Positions 1 to 9,444 of a stretch of DNA of 64,000 nt are shown piece after piece. Each line of letters opens with the position of its first letter. The stretch's first letter is position 1. Source of the stretch: Rhodovulum sp. P5 (lineage in GTDB: Bacteria; Pseudomonadota; Alphaproteobacteria; Rhodobacterales; Rhodobacteraceae). Made by a program: the position numbers and the translations under genes. The stretch spans positions 2,650,001 to 2,714,000 of the forward strand of contig NZ_CP015039.1 of the NCBI RefSeq assembly GCF_002079305.1. Reading direction: 5' to 3'. The notes under the pieces were generated by a model. That model saw only the letters and a list, made by a program, of their open reading frames with translations. It was not told where the DNA came from and did not search any database.

Positions 1-1510
<1,510 letters not shown>

Positions 1511-1584
1511 CCAGTAAAAGACAAACTCGGATCAAAAGCATACACACATGAAACTGTACTACTTGGATAACTGGATTTTCCTCG

Positions 1585-1701
1585 GTTTGGTGGTCATAGC
1601 GCGAGCAAAACACCCGGTCCCATTCCGAACCCGGAAGTTAAGTGCCGATGCGCCGATGGTACTGCGCCAATAGACGTGGGAGAGTAGGTCACCGCCAAAC
1701 C
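1585..1701 (+). rRNA. rrf: 5S ribosomal RNA
   Basis: About 117 nt, 75 nt after the 23S end, with the conserved core CCCATTCCGAACCCGGAAGTT-like segment near 1618-1640 and complementary ends (GTTTGG... / ...CCAAAC) that form helix I. Part of the same rRNA operon as the upstream 23S and the downstream initiator tRNA. Confidence 0.95.
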
Positions 1702-1806
1702 TAGAAAAATCCAAAATAACTCTCAATACGAAAAAAATCAGGTCGCGCCAGAAGAGAAGACCCCAAAAACGCGCGGCACCGGCGAAAAGCCAATACAAAA
1801 CCCTGT

Positions 1807-1861
<55 letters not shown>

Positions 1862-1883
<22 letters not shown>

Positions 1884-2176
1884 ACGCGTCGCAGTAGCCA
1901 GTTGAATCCGGTGAGAGGCGTCCAAAGCGCCCTCCCGCAACCAACGATCGACCGGAAGTCGGGGTTTTGCTGTCCGGCTGCAAAGCGCAGGATCGCTCTC
2001 AGGTCGCCGGGCAGAACGATGAAGAGTTCGCCGTTCTGCGGCACGAGGCTGATTTCATCTAGTCGTGATCGAAGCACGTCGACGGCGGCGCCATCATCGT
2101 CCTCGGATTGCAGGTTCTCGCACAGATTCCCGATCCGATCCTGATACATTATGTCAATCGGCATCAGTTCAGACCC
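1862..2176 (-). pseudogene. serine recombinase, C-terminal remnant
   Basis: The minus-strand frame encodes a stretch of about 70 residues (coiled segment, then a run ending LPGDLRAILRFA) that looks like the extreme C-terminus of large serine recombinases of phages and islands. It reads into the 3' half of tRNA-fMet, where it stops, which is the usual position of an integrase beside its att site. The upstream (N-terminal) side is lost: the frame runs into IS1634-like sequence, and the catalytic serine domain is not in the window. Family assignment is from general resemblance, not from a search. Confidence 0.6.
1872..1946. repeat. tRNA-fMet 3'-end direct repeat, possible att site
   Basis: CCCCCGCAACCAACG at 1872-1886 (the tRNA 3' end plus 3 nt) recurs as CTCCCGCAACCAACG at 1932-1946, 14 of 15 identical and 60 bp apart. 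Duplicated tRNA 3' ends beside recombinase remnants are typical attL/attR scars. Confidence 0.5.
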
Positions 2177-2933
2177 CTCAAGTTCACCAGTAAAACGCGT
2201 AAGTGATTGATATCGTTATGGCGAGATTGGCCAAAATGTAACTACGCGAGGGTGATCAGGCGGGTTTTGGCAGGTTCAGGGTGTCGAAGAGGTCCAGTTG
2301 TTCGGGGTCGGGGTGGTGAGGCCGTCGAGCTTTCGGTCGGCGATCCGGGCTTCGTGGCGGTGGATGCGCGCGAGCATGTCGAGGGCGGTTCGTGGGCTGG
2401 CGTCATGTCCTTTTGCCTTCAGCCGCATGCGCATGACGCGGTAGAGGACGAGGGCGAGAAAGCAGATCAGCGCGTGGGCGCGGATGCGGTCGGGCAGCCG
2501 ATGGTGGACGGCGGCGCCATCATCGTCCTCGGATTGCAGGTTCTCGCACAGATTCCCGATCCGATCCTGATACATTATGTCAATCGGCATCAGTTCAGAC
2601 CCCTCAAGTTCACCAGTAAAACGCGTAAGTGATTGATATCGTTATGGCGAGATTGGCCAAAATGTAACTACGCGAGGGTGATCAGGCGGGTTTTGGCAGG
2701 TTCAGGGTGTCGAAGAGGTCCAGTTGTTCGGGGGTCGGGGTGGTGAGGCCGTCGAGCTTTCGGTCGGCGATCCGGGCTTCGTGGCGGTGGATGCGCGCGA
2801 GCATGTCGAGGGCGGTTCGTGGGCTGGCGTCATGTCCTTTTGCCTTCAGCCGCATGCGCATGACGCGGTAGAGGACGAGGGCGAGAAAGCAGATCAGCGC
2901 GTGGGCGCGGATGCGGTCGGGCAGCCGATGGTG
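2081..2933. repeat. 426-bp tandem duplication
   Basis: Positions 2081-2506 recur as 2507-2933. Each unit holds 96 bp of recombinase remnant followed by about 330 bp of one end of the IS1634-like element. The copies differ by one G in a G run (near 2313 versus 2740), so the second unit is 427 bp. Both edges share GACGG (2081 and 2507 in the flank; 2934 inside the IS), which fits a microhomology-mediated duplication after IS insertion. Confidence 0.9.
2177..2506 (-). mobile_element. IS1634-like element, partial copy
   Basis: A 330-bp piece of one end of the element at 2603-4498, created by the tandem duplication and not by separate transposition. It keeps the terminus and the target-site hexamer AGACCC at 2171-2176. 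It encodes only the C-terminal 100 or so residues of the transposase, with a 1-nt deletion in a G run that shifts frame near the end. Confidence 0.88.
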
Positions 2934-4498
2934 GACGGGGGCGATCTCGATATCGGATTTCAGGACGCGGAAGCCGCGTTCGATATCGGCCAGCGACTTG
3001 TAGCGGGTCACGGTTGCGGTCGGCGTCAGGTCGGGGGCATTGGTCAGCAGGGCGAGCTTGCCGTCGAAGAGTTCGGCTCGGGCGACGGCGTCTTCGTCGA
3101 TGCTGTAGCTGAACCGGTCGGCCTGCAGGTCTGCCTTGAGGAACCGGGTCAGTTCGGCCTCGGCCACGGCGCGCGTGAAGCGGCTATAGGCGCCGCGGTC
3201 GGAGGCGCGGCGGCCCCGCGCCGTCTGGCCGTCGTCTTGCGCATCGAGCTTGGCGACCATCTTTTCGGCCTGGGCTTCAAGTTCGGCGATGCGGGCGCGA
3301 CGTCGTTCGGATTGGTCGGCGGCTCGAACGGGATCATGGGCGACGATCAGGCGATGGCCGGCAAAATTGCTTTCCGCCAGGCCGCCTTCGTCGAAGGCAA
3401 GGCCCCGAAAGGTCTCGACCAGATCGGCATAGCGACGGGCGGGGACGGCGAGGATGAACTCCAGCTTGCGGTCGTCCTGATCGGCCAGGGCGGTCAGTTC
3501 GTCGATGTTTTCAAGGCTGAGCAGGCCACGGTCGGCGACCAGGATGACACGCTGCACGGGAAACCGCTGCAACACCGTCTGCAGCATGCCCTGCAGGGTT
3601 TTCGTCTCCCCGACATTGCCGGGGTGGACCGTGTGCATGAGCGGCAGGCCGTCGGCGGTTTGCACGACGCCGAGCACGAATTGCCGGGCGATGCCACCGG
3701 TTTCCTTGTTCATGCCATAGGCGCGGAGGTCGTCGTCAACCTCTCCGTCGCCATGGATGCGCACCGTGGTCAGGTCGTAGAAGACCACGGCCAGGTCCCG
3801 ATCGACCAGCGGACGGATTTGTCTGGCCAGTTCCATCTCGACCCGCTCGGCATGGTCCATCAGCGCATCCATGGCGCGGAGCAGATGTTGATGCGTGACG
3901 GTGTCCGGCATCGCGGGCATCGCGACCGTTTCCAGCCAGCGCAGGCAGCCCAGCTTGCTTGTGGGGTCGCACAACCGATTGAACACCATGGCGCGGACCA
4001 GCGCCTCCACGTCGACTTTCCGCTTGCCGGAACGCAGCGCACGGCCGAGGGCATGATCGAAACCAAGGTCCTTCCACAACTCGTGCAGGGCAAAGACGTC
4101 GCCATAGCTGCGCGCCGCCTCGTAGGTGATCTCGGCCTTCTCGGGCTCGACCCGACCCGCGGCGCGACTGAGCCCCCGGATCAGCGCATCGAGCTGGCCA
4201 TCCTTCATCCCGTCCACGCGCCCCAGATTGGCCACGACGCGCAGCCGGGGCTTGCCCGCCTCGTTACGGAAGGACTCGACAATCTGCAGATAGCGACGCC
4301 CGCCGCTCTCGGTGATGCGCGTGAACATGGCATGCAGGATATCGCACGTTTGGGCGCATTCATAGGGTCTTAAACATCATAACGTGTAACTACACGACTT
4401 CGGCCGAACTGCCCACCTCGCGCGCCTTAAGCTATTGAAATCCCATACCTGCGCTGAACGCGCTCACGCAGATTCCCCCGGATTTTGTCGAAGTTCGG
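2603..4498 (-). mobile_element. IS1634-like insertion sequence, copy A
   Basis: A complete 1,896-bp element in inverted orientation to copy B at 5847-7742. It is flanked by a perfect 6-bp target duplication AGACCC (2597-2602 and 4499-4504), which fixes the ends exactly. The termini share a weak inverted repeat (CCGAACTTC.. and CTCAAGTTC..). It carries one transposase gene. The target was DNA continuous with the recombinase remnant. Confidence 0.93.
2682..4328 (-). CDS. IS1634-family transposase (copy A)
   Basis: A 548-residue DDE transposase of the IS4/IS1634 superfamily. Visible landmarks are the catalytic aspartates in VVFYDLTTV and VILVADRGLLS, and the C-terminal IERGFRVLKSD segment carrying the glutamate. 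The length is normal for IS1634 proteins. The protein is identical to that of copy B although the DNA differs at a few synonymous bases (for example near 3905-3925), so the two copies are recent. The start is the ATG at 4328. The long frame on the opposite strand is a composition shadow. Confidence 0.93.
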   Translation of the reverse strand: MFTRITESGGRRYLQIVESFRNEAGKPRLRVVANLGRVDGMKDGQLDALIRGLSRAAGRVEPEKAEITYEAARSYGDVFALHELWKDLGFDHALGRALRSGKRKVDVEALVRAMVFNRLCDPTSKLGCLRWLETVAMPAMPDTVTHQHLLRAMDALMDHAERVEMELARQIRPLVDRDLAVVFYDLTTVRIHGDGEVDDDLRAYGMNKETGGIARQFVLGVVQTADGLPLMHTVHPGNVGETKTLQGMLQTVLQRFPVQRVILVADRGLLSLENIDELTALADQDDRKLEFILAVPARRYADLVETFRGLAFDEGGLAESNFAGHRLIVAHDPVRAADQSERRRARIAELEAQAEKMVAKLDAQDDGQTARGRRASDRGAYSRFTRAVAEAELTRFLKADLQADRFSYSIDEDAVARAELFDGKLALLTNAPDLTPTATVTRYKSLADIERGFRVLKSDIEIAPVHHRLPDRIRAHALICFLALVLYRVMRMRLKAKGHDASPRTALDMLARIHRHEARIADRKLDGLTTPTPEQLDLFDTLNLPKPA

Positions 4499-4607
4499 AG
4501 ACCCCCTATCGGCGCCGAAAATTGACCCCCTTGGAGCTGAGCTGGCCCGGCGCTGCGTAGTCCCCATGTAACGCAGCGGCGGCGGGCCAGCGTGGTGGGC
4601 CATTTCG

Positions 4608-4820
4608 CTATGCTCGGTTCTTGAAGCGCCAGCTTTCGTTTCCGGTCTCGACGATCTCGCAGTGGTGGGTCAGGCGGTCGAGCAGAGCGGTGGTCATCTT
4701 CGCGTCGCCGAAGACGGTGGGCCATTCGCCGAACGCGAGGTTGGTTGTCACGATGATCGAGGTCCGCTCGTAGAGCTTGCTGATCAGGTGGAACAGGAGC
4801 TGGCCGCCGGTCTGGGCGAA
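4608..4820 (-). pseudogene. IS21-family istB, C-terminal fragment
   Basis: The minus strand encodes 70 residues matching the C-terminal end of the IS21 helper ATPase IstB, with the recognisable run [20 protein letters not shown] and the ending SWRFKNRA before a stop. The ATPase Walker motifs and all of istA are missing. It is cut at 4820, next to the left end of the IS3 element at 4827, so its upstream part was lost in a rearrangement rather than displaced intact by the IS3 insertion. Positions 4505-4607 look like the matching IS21 terminus. Confidence 0.85.
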
Positions 4821-4890
4821 GGGGAGAGAGGTGGTCGCGGGAGTTTGGACCTGGTGTTAAGCTGTAGCACCTGAGGAAGAACGCACAGAA

Positions 4891-5244
4891 ATGACCAAAC
4901 GGAAACGCTATTCGGCAGAGTTCAAGGCGAAGGTGGCTCTGGAAGCCATCCGCGAGGAACTGACGACGGCCGAACTGGCCAAGAAGTATGACATCCACCC
5001 CACGATGATCAGCGGCTGGAAGCGGACTGCGATCGAGAACATGGCTTCAGCCTTCAATGGCCACGCGACTGCTGAGCCGGCGATATCGGCGGCAGAGGTT
5101 GAAAAGCTGCACGCCAAGATTGGCCAGTTGGTCGTGGAACGGGATGCTCCGCAGCGCTTACGCGGCCCCACTGGGGCCACGGTCGCTGCTACGATGTCGG
5201 AAGCCTCCAGTCTCATCCCCGGCACTGGAGGCAAAAAGCGGTGA
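4891..5244 (+). CDS. IS3-family transposase OrfA
   Basis: A 117-residue protein. The N-terminal half is a typical IS3 OrfA helix-turn-helix (KRYSAEFKAKVALEAIREE followed by TTAELAKKYDIHPTMISGWK) and a leucine-rich region to about residue 90. From about residue 87 (after VVERD) the sequence departs from the usual family ending, so the 3' end of orfA may have been altered. It overlaps orfB in the -1 frame at a CAAAAAG run (5232-5238), where IS3 elements usually frameshift to make OrfAB. Confidence 0.85.
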   Translation: MTKRKRYSAEFKAKVALEAIREELTTAELAKKYDIHPTMISGWKRTAIENMASAFNGHATAEPAISAAEVEKLHAKIGQLVVERDAPQRLRGPTGATVAATMSEASSLIPGTGGKKR

Positions 5245-5846
5245 AGAAGGGCCATCCTGATCTCAGCGTCCGGCGGCAATGCAGCCTGCTGTCGCTGGCC
5301 CGCTCGAGCCTTTACTACCAGCCACGCGGCGAAAGCGCGGAGAACCTGAAGGTCATGGAAATCATCGACCGGCAGTTCCTGGAGACGCCGTGGTATGGGT
5401 CCCGACAAATGGCCCGGCACTTGGCTCGCGAGGGACATAGGTGCGGACGGCATCGTGTGCGGCGGCTGATGAAGCTCATGCGGTTGGTGCCGATCTACCA
5501 GGAACCGAAGACCAGCAAGAAGCACCCGGAGCACAAGATATATCCATATCTTCTGAAGGACTTGCCCATCACCCGGCCGAACCAGGTCTGGTGTGCTGAC
5601 ATCAGCTACATTCCCATGCGCCGGGGATTTCTCTATCTCGTGGCTGTCATGGACTGGCATAGCCGGAAGGTGCTGAGTTGGCGGCTCTCGAACAGCATGG
5701 ACGCGGGGTTCTGCGTGGAGGCGTTGAAAGAAGCGCTGGCCAGATACGGCACCCCCGAGATATTCAACACCGATCAGGGTTCGCAATTCACCAGCACCGA
5801 TTTCACCGACGTGCTGCGCGATGCGACGGTGAAAATATCGATGGAT
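5241..5846 (+). pseudogene. IS3-family transposase OrfB, 5' part (interrupted)
   Basis: The first 200 or so codons of OrfB with an HTH_21-like region and the rve catalytic core up to ...KISMD. The first two catalytic aspartates are visible in WCADISY and FNTDQGSQFT. Copy B of the IS1634-like element interrupts it at 5846, so the frame continues 24 codons into the IS and stops at 5918. The missing part, with the catalytic glutamate, lies at 7743-7973. Without the insertion the reading frame would be continuous. Confidence 0.92.
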
Positions 5847-7742
5847 CCGAACTTCGACAAAATCCGGGGGAATCTGCGTGAGCGCGTTCAGCGCAGGTAT
5901 GGGATTTCAATAGCTTAAGGCGCGCGAGGTGGGCAGTTCGGCCGAAGTCGTGTAGTTACACGTTATGATGTTTAAGACCCTATGAATGCGCCCAAACGTG
6001 CGATATCCTGCATGCCATGTTCACGCGCATCACCGAGAGCGGCGGGCGTCGCTATCTGCAGATTGTCGAGTCCTTCCGTAACGAGGCGGGCAAGCCCCGG
6101 CTGCGCGTCGTGGCCAATCTGGGGCGCGTGGACGGGATGAAGGATGGCCAGCTCGATGCGCTGATCCGGGGGCTCAGTCGCGCCGCGGGTCGGGTCGAGC
6201 CCGAGAAGGCCGAGATCACCTACGAGGCGGCGCGCAGCTATGGCGACGTCTTTGCCCTGCACGAGTTGTGGAAGGACCTTGGTTTCGATCATGCCCTCGG
6301 CCGTGCGCTGCGTTCCGGCAAGCGGAAAGTCGACGTGGAGGCGCTGGTCCGCGCCATGGTGTTCAATCGGTTGTGCGACCCCACAAGCAAGCTGGGCTGC
6401 CTGCGCTGGCTGGAAACGGTCGCCATGCCGGCGATGCCGGACACCGTCACGCATCAACATCTGCTCCGCGCCATGGATGCGCTGATGGACCATGCCGAGC
6501 GGGTCGAGATGGAACTGGCCAGACAAATCCGTCCGCTGGTCGATCGGGACCTGGCCGTGGTCTTCTACGACCTGACCACGGTGCGCATCCATGGCGACGG
6601 AGAGGTTGACGACGACCTCCGCGCCTATGGCATGAACAAGGAAACCGGTGGCATCGCCCGGCAATTCGTGCTCGGCGTCGTGCAAACCGCCGACGGCCTG
6701 CCGCTCATGCACACGGTCCACCCCGGCAATGTCGGGGAGACGAAAACCCTGCAGGGCATGCTGCAGACGGTGTTGCAGCGGTTTCCCGTGCAGCGTGTCA
6801 TCCTGGTCGCCGACCGTGGCCTGCTCAGCCTTGAAAACATCGACGAACTGACCGCCCTGGCCGATCAGGACGACCGCAAGCTGGAGTTCATCCTCGCCGT
6901 CCCCGCCCGTCGCTATGCCGATCTGGTCGAGACCTTTCGGGGCCTTGCCTTCGACGAAGGCGGCCTGGCGGAAAGCAATTTTGCCGGCCATCGCCTGATC
7001 GTCGCCCATGATCCCGTTCGAGCCGCCGACCAATCCGAACGACGTCGCGCCCGCATCGCCGAACTTGAAGCCCAGGCCGAAAAGATGGTCGCCAAGCTCG
7101 ATGCGCAAGACGACGGCCAGACGGCGCGGGGCCGCCGCGCCTCCGACCGCGGCGCCTATAGCCGCTTCACGCGCGCCGTGGCCGAGGCCGAACTGACCCG
7201 GTTCCTCAAGGCAGACCTGCAGGCCGACCGGTTCAGCTACAGCATCGACGAAGACGCCGTCGCCCGAGCCGAACTCTTCGACGGCAAGCTCGCCCTGCTG
7301 ACCAATGCCCCCGACCTGACGCCGACCGCAACCGTGACCCGCTACAAGTCGCTGGCCGATATCGAACGCGGCTTCCGCGTCCTGAAATCCGATATCGAGA
7401 TCGCCCCCGTCCACCATCGGCTGCCCGACCGCATCCGCGCCCACGCGCTGATCTGCTTTCTCGCCCTCGTCCTCTACCGCGTCATGCGCATGCGGCTGAA
7501 GGCAAAAGGACATGACGCCAGCCCACGAACCGCCCTCGACATGCTCGCGCGCATCCACCGCCACGAAGCCCGGATCGCCGACCGAAAGCTCGACGGCCTC
7601 ACCACCCCGACCCCCGAACAACTGGACCTCTTCGACACCCTGAACCTGCCAAAACCCGCCTGATCACCCTCGCGTAGTTACATTTTGGCCAATCTCGCCA
7701 TAACGATATCAATCACTTACGCGTTTTACTGGTGAACTTGAG
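5847..7742 (+). mobile_element. IS1634-like insertion sequence, copy B
   Basis: A complete 1,896-bp element, reverse-complement of copy A with only a few base differences. The perfect 6-bp target duplication ATGGAT (5841-5846 and 7743-7748) fixes its ends and shows it landed in the IS3 orfB. Confidence 0.95.
6017..7663 (+). CDS. IS1634-family transposase (copy B)
   Basis: Same 548-residue DDE transposase as copy A, identical in protein sequence. Catalytic landmarks are VVFYDLTTV, VILVADRGLLS and IERGFRVLKSD. The ATG at 6017 lies about 170 bp inside the element. Nothing suggests inactivation, so this copy and copy A are both potentially mobile. Because they are inverted and separated by 1,348 bp, recombination between them would flip the intervening istB/IS3 segment. 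Confidence 0.94.
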   Translation: MFTRITESGGRRYLQIVESFRNEAGKPRLRVVANLGRVDGMKDGQLDALIRGLSRAAGRVEPEKAEITYEAARSYGDVFALHELWKDLGFDHALGRALRSGKRKVDVEALVRAMVFNRLCDPTSKLGCLRWLETVAMPAMPDTVTHQHLLRAMDALMDHAERVEMELARQIRPLVDRDLAVVFYDLTTVRIHGDGEVDDDLRAYGMNKETGGIARQFVLGVVQTADGLPLMHTVHPGNVGETKTLQGMLQTVLQRFPVQRVILVADRGLLSLENIDELTALADQDDRKLEFILAVPARRYADLVETFRGLAFDEGGLAESNFAGHRLIVAHDPVRAADQSERRRARIAELEAQAEKMVAKLDAQDDGQTARGRRASDRGAYSRFTRAVAEAELTRFLKADLQADRFSYSIDEDAVARAELFDGKLALLTNAPDLTPTATVTRYKSLADIERGFRVLKSDIEIAPVHHRLPDRIRAHALICFLALVLYRVMRMRLKAKGHDASPRTALDMLARIHRHEARIADRKLDGLTTPTPEQLDLFDTLNLPKPA

Positions 7743-7973
7743 ATGGATGGTCGGGGGCGCTGGATCGACAATCGGATGATCGAGCGGCTCTGGCGATCCC
7801 TCAAATACGAATGCGTCTACTTGAACGCCTTCGAAACCGGGTCCGAAGCCCGAGAAGGGATCGGCGGCTGGATCACCTACTACAACGAAAGACGCCCACA
7901 CTCATCACATGGGCTCCTGACGCCGGACGAGGCCTATGGTAGACAATCTCCGGACCTGAAGGTCGCCGCCTGA
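7743..7973 (+). pseudogene. IS3-family transposase OrfB, 3' part
   Basis: Codons for MDGRGRWIDNRMIERLWRSL onward, the conserved end of IS3 OrfB with the catalytic glutamate in MIERLWRSLKYE and the YNERRPHS...LTPDEAYG tail. It joins the 5' part (5241-5846) exactly after removal of copy B and one ATGGAT repeat. An ATG at the junction could start translation, but the fragment alone lacks the two aspartates. Confidence 0.92.
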
Positions 7974-8103
7974 AATGAAACCCATGCTATAGCTTAGCAC
8001 GGCGGCAAACTGGTCGAAATTCCAGGACCACCTCTGTTGGTCGGTTTGCGTGGTCTGTCTTGTCACGGGCGACTCGCGCATAGAGCGCGAGAAGGCTAGG
8101 CCT

Positions 8104-8919
8104 TCATCCGCTGGGATGGCAAGCCATCATGCGTTTGTCCGTCCAAACTGCGTCCTGCAACCTTTTTCCCCACGCGCACCATGACTGTCCCATCGGGGCT
8201 TGCTGCGTGCGCCGCTGCGGTAGATTGATGCCGTCGCCCGGGACCCAGTCGCCCCATTGTTTGAAATGGAACGGCACATCAGCCTCCATGCACTGAACCA
8301 GAAGTGACCGAAACCAGGAAGGGCTGGCCGGCCGCGCCTTCGGCCCACTTTCGCCACCAGTGATCACCCATGAAATCGCATGGAGATACGCGCGCAGGTC
8401 CAGCGGCCCAAGTAGAGGTTCAGCCGAAATGAACCTCACCTTCGCTGGTACGCTGGCAAGTTCGGGAAGGTTTTCATCGGCACGTTTCTGGTTTTCGACC
8501 GTCGTGCCAAGCCAGACATTCAGCGGCCATTCCGCGCCCCAAGGCGCCAGGCCCCGCACCAGTTCCGGACGTTTTGTCAGGAGCAGCCAGTCGAGGTTCG
8601 GGGTGGCTTCGATCAGCGCCCAAAGGCGGGCGCGATGTGGGTCAAGGTCACGCCGATCCTCAAACACATCTGCCATGGAAGCGCAAAATACACGCGCCCT
8701 CTGCCCCGTCCCCTCAAGCCGTCGGTTCCAGGCCTCTGGCGCTTCCCAGTGCGTTTCGCCGAAAAACCGTCGGTCGCTTTTCGGGCCCCAAACATCCTGA
8801 CCGACACGCCGCGCCCATGCTTCGGCATAGCAGTGCTTGCAGGCCTCAGACACCTTCACACAGCCCCACCATGGGTTGAACGTGTGCGTCGTCCACTCGA
8901 TCTTCGAATTCTCGCCCAT
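8104..8919 (-). CDS. DUF5131 family (phage Gp37/Gp68-like) protein
   Basis: A 271-residue protein starting MGENSKIEWTTHTFNPWWGC. The ATG at 8919 is chosen over longer frames because AGGAGG lies 7 nt upstream and the family begins here. Cysteines 20, 27 and 30 (C-x6-C-x2-C, followed by YAE) resemble the metal/[4Fe-4S] ligands of radical-SAM-like proteins, and LLLTKRPE and ISAEPLLG are family hallmarks. Such genes occur in phages and islands, often beside a three-Cys-motif partner (TcmP); none is seen here. The function is unknown; a role in phage defence or modification is only a guess. It lies outside the prophage terminus, transcribed away from it, with a 10-bp palindrome CAACATGTTG (9003-9012) in its upstream region. 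Confidence 0.85.
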   Translation of the reverse strand: MGENSKIEWTTHTFNPWWGCVKVSEACKHCYAEAWARRVGQDVWGPKSDRRFFGETHWEAPEAWNRRLEGTGQRARVFCASMADVFEDRRDLDPHRARLWALIEATPNLDWLLLTKRPELVRGLAPWGAEWPLNVWLGTTVENQKRADENLPELASVPAKVRFISAEPLLGPLDLRAYLHAISWVITGGESGPKARPASPSWFRSLLVQCMEADVPFHFKQWGDWVPGDGINLPQRRTQQAPMGQSWCAWGKRLQDAVWTDKRMMACHPSG

Positions 8920-9036
8920 CGCATCCTCCTGCTGGATTGGCCGGCCGACAGTTCCGTCTTGTTTCCGGCGTGGCGCCCGCGATCCGAGACTCACCCACAG
9001 TCCAACATGTTGCAAGTTGTTCTTCGCGCACGAGTA

Positions 9037-9067
9037 TAGGGGGGTGCAAGCTTTCGGACAAAGCAAC
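9037..9067 (+). repeat. prophage left terminal inverted repeat
   Basis: TAGGGGGGT then AGCTTTCGGACAAAGCAAC after a 3-nt variable part. Its reverse complement is at 50012-50042 with two mismatches. The two bases before it read TA here and (as reverse complement) TG at the right end; Mu-type ends are normally TG. Confidence 0.85.
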
Positions 9068-9444
9068 AAAAGCACCCGCCCACCGGTAACCATATGTGAA
9101 TACGACACAAAAGGCAGGTCCGGGGCGCTGGACGGGATGCGGAGTTGTGCAAGTCGGGGGCCGGGAATGCGCGATTGAGAGTGTGTGAGCCGTCAAAGAC
9201 CGCGCAGGAAACACCTGTAAAACCAGCAACGTAGGTCATTTGGGCCGCATTTACGGCGGTCCGGTTTCGGATGCTTCGTCCGAAACCTCCGCATCAGGTG
9301 TGGCCGCATCGAAACGAGCCAATAATCAAAGGGTTGTGGCTTGGGCGGGTGCGGGAGAACGGAGAGGCGGTTTCGGACGTTGGCGACCTGTCAGAATTGG
9401 GGGCGCCGTGGCGATCCTGACAGGTCGTTCGAAGCGCCTGGCAT
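9068..9444. other. prophage left-end region with candidate transposase sites
   Basis: A 377-bp region without a convincing gene. It holds a perfect inverted repeat GGTTTCGGA-N7-TCCGAAACC (9263-9271 / 9279-9287) and a further GGTTTCGGACG copy near 9369. These resemble the CTTTCGGAC core in the terminal repeat and could be inner transposase-binding sites (L2, L3). A second dyad, GACCTGTCAG / CTGACAGGTC (9385-9394 / 9417-9426, 22-nt loop), lies 19 bp past the stop of the leftward methyltransferase gene and may act as its terminator or as another protein site. Confidence 0.5.

Larger units (their letters stand above)
4827..8035 (+). mobile_element. IS3-family element, split by IS1634-like copy B
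   Basis: The left end AGAGGTGGTC (4827-4836) is matched as its reverse complement at 8026-8035. Subtracting copy B and one ATGGAT duplicate leaves about 1.3 kb, a normal IS3 length. It carries orfA and an orfB interrupted before the catalytic glutamate. The outer flanks (istB fragment on the left, unrelated sequence on the right) do not show a clear target duplication. Confidence 0.85.

Noticed and set aside
2724..7621. Long 549-codon frames antisense to both transposases
   Set aside because: They mirror the transposase genes exactly, have no family features and reflect GC-rich third positions.
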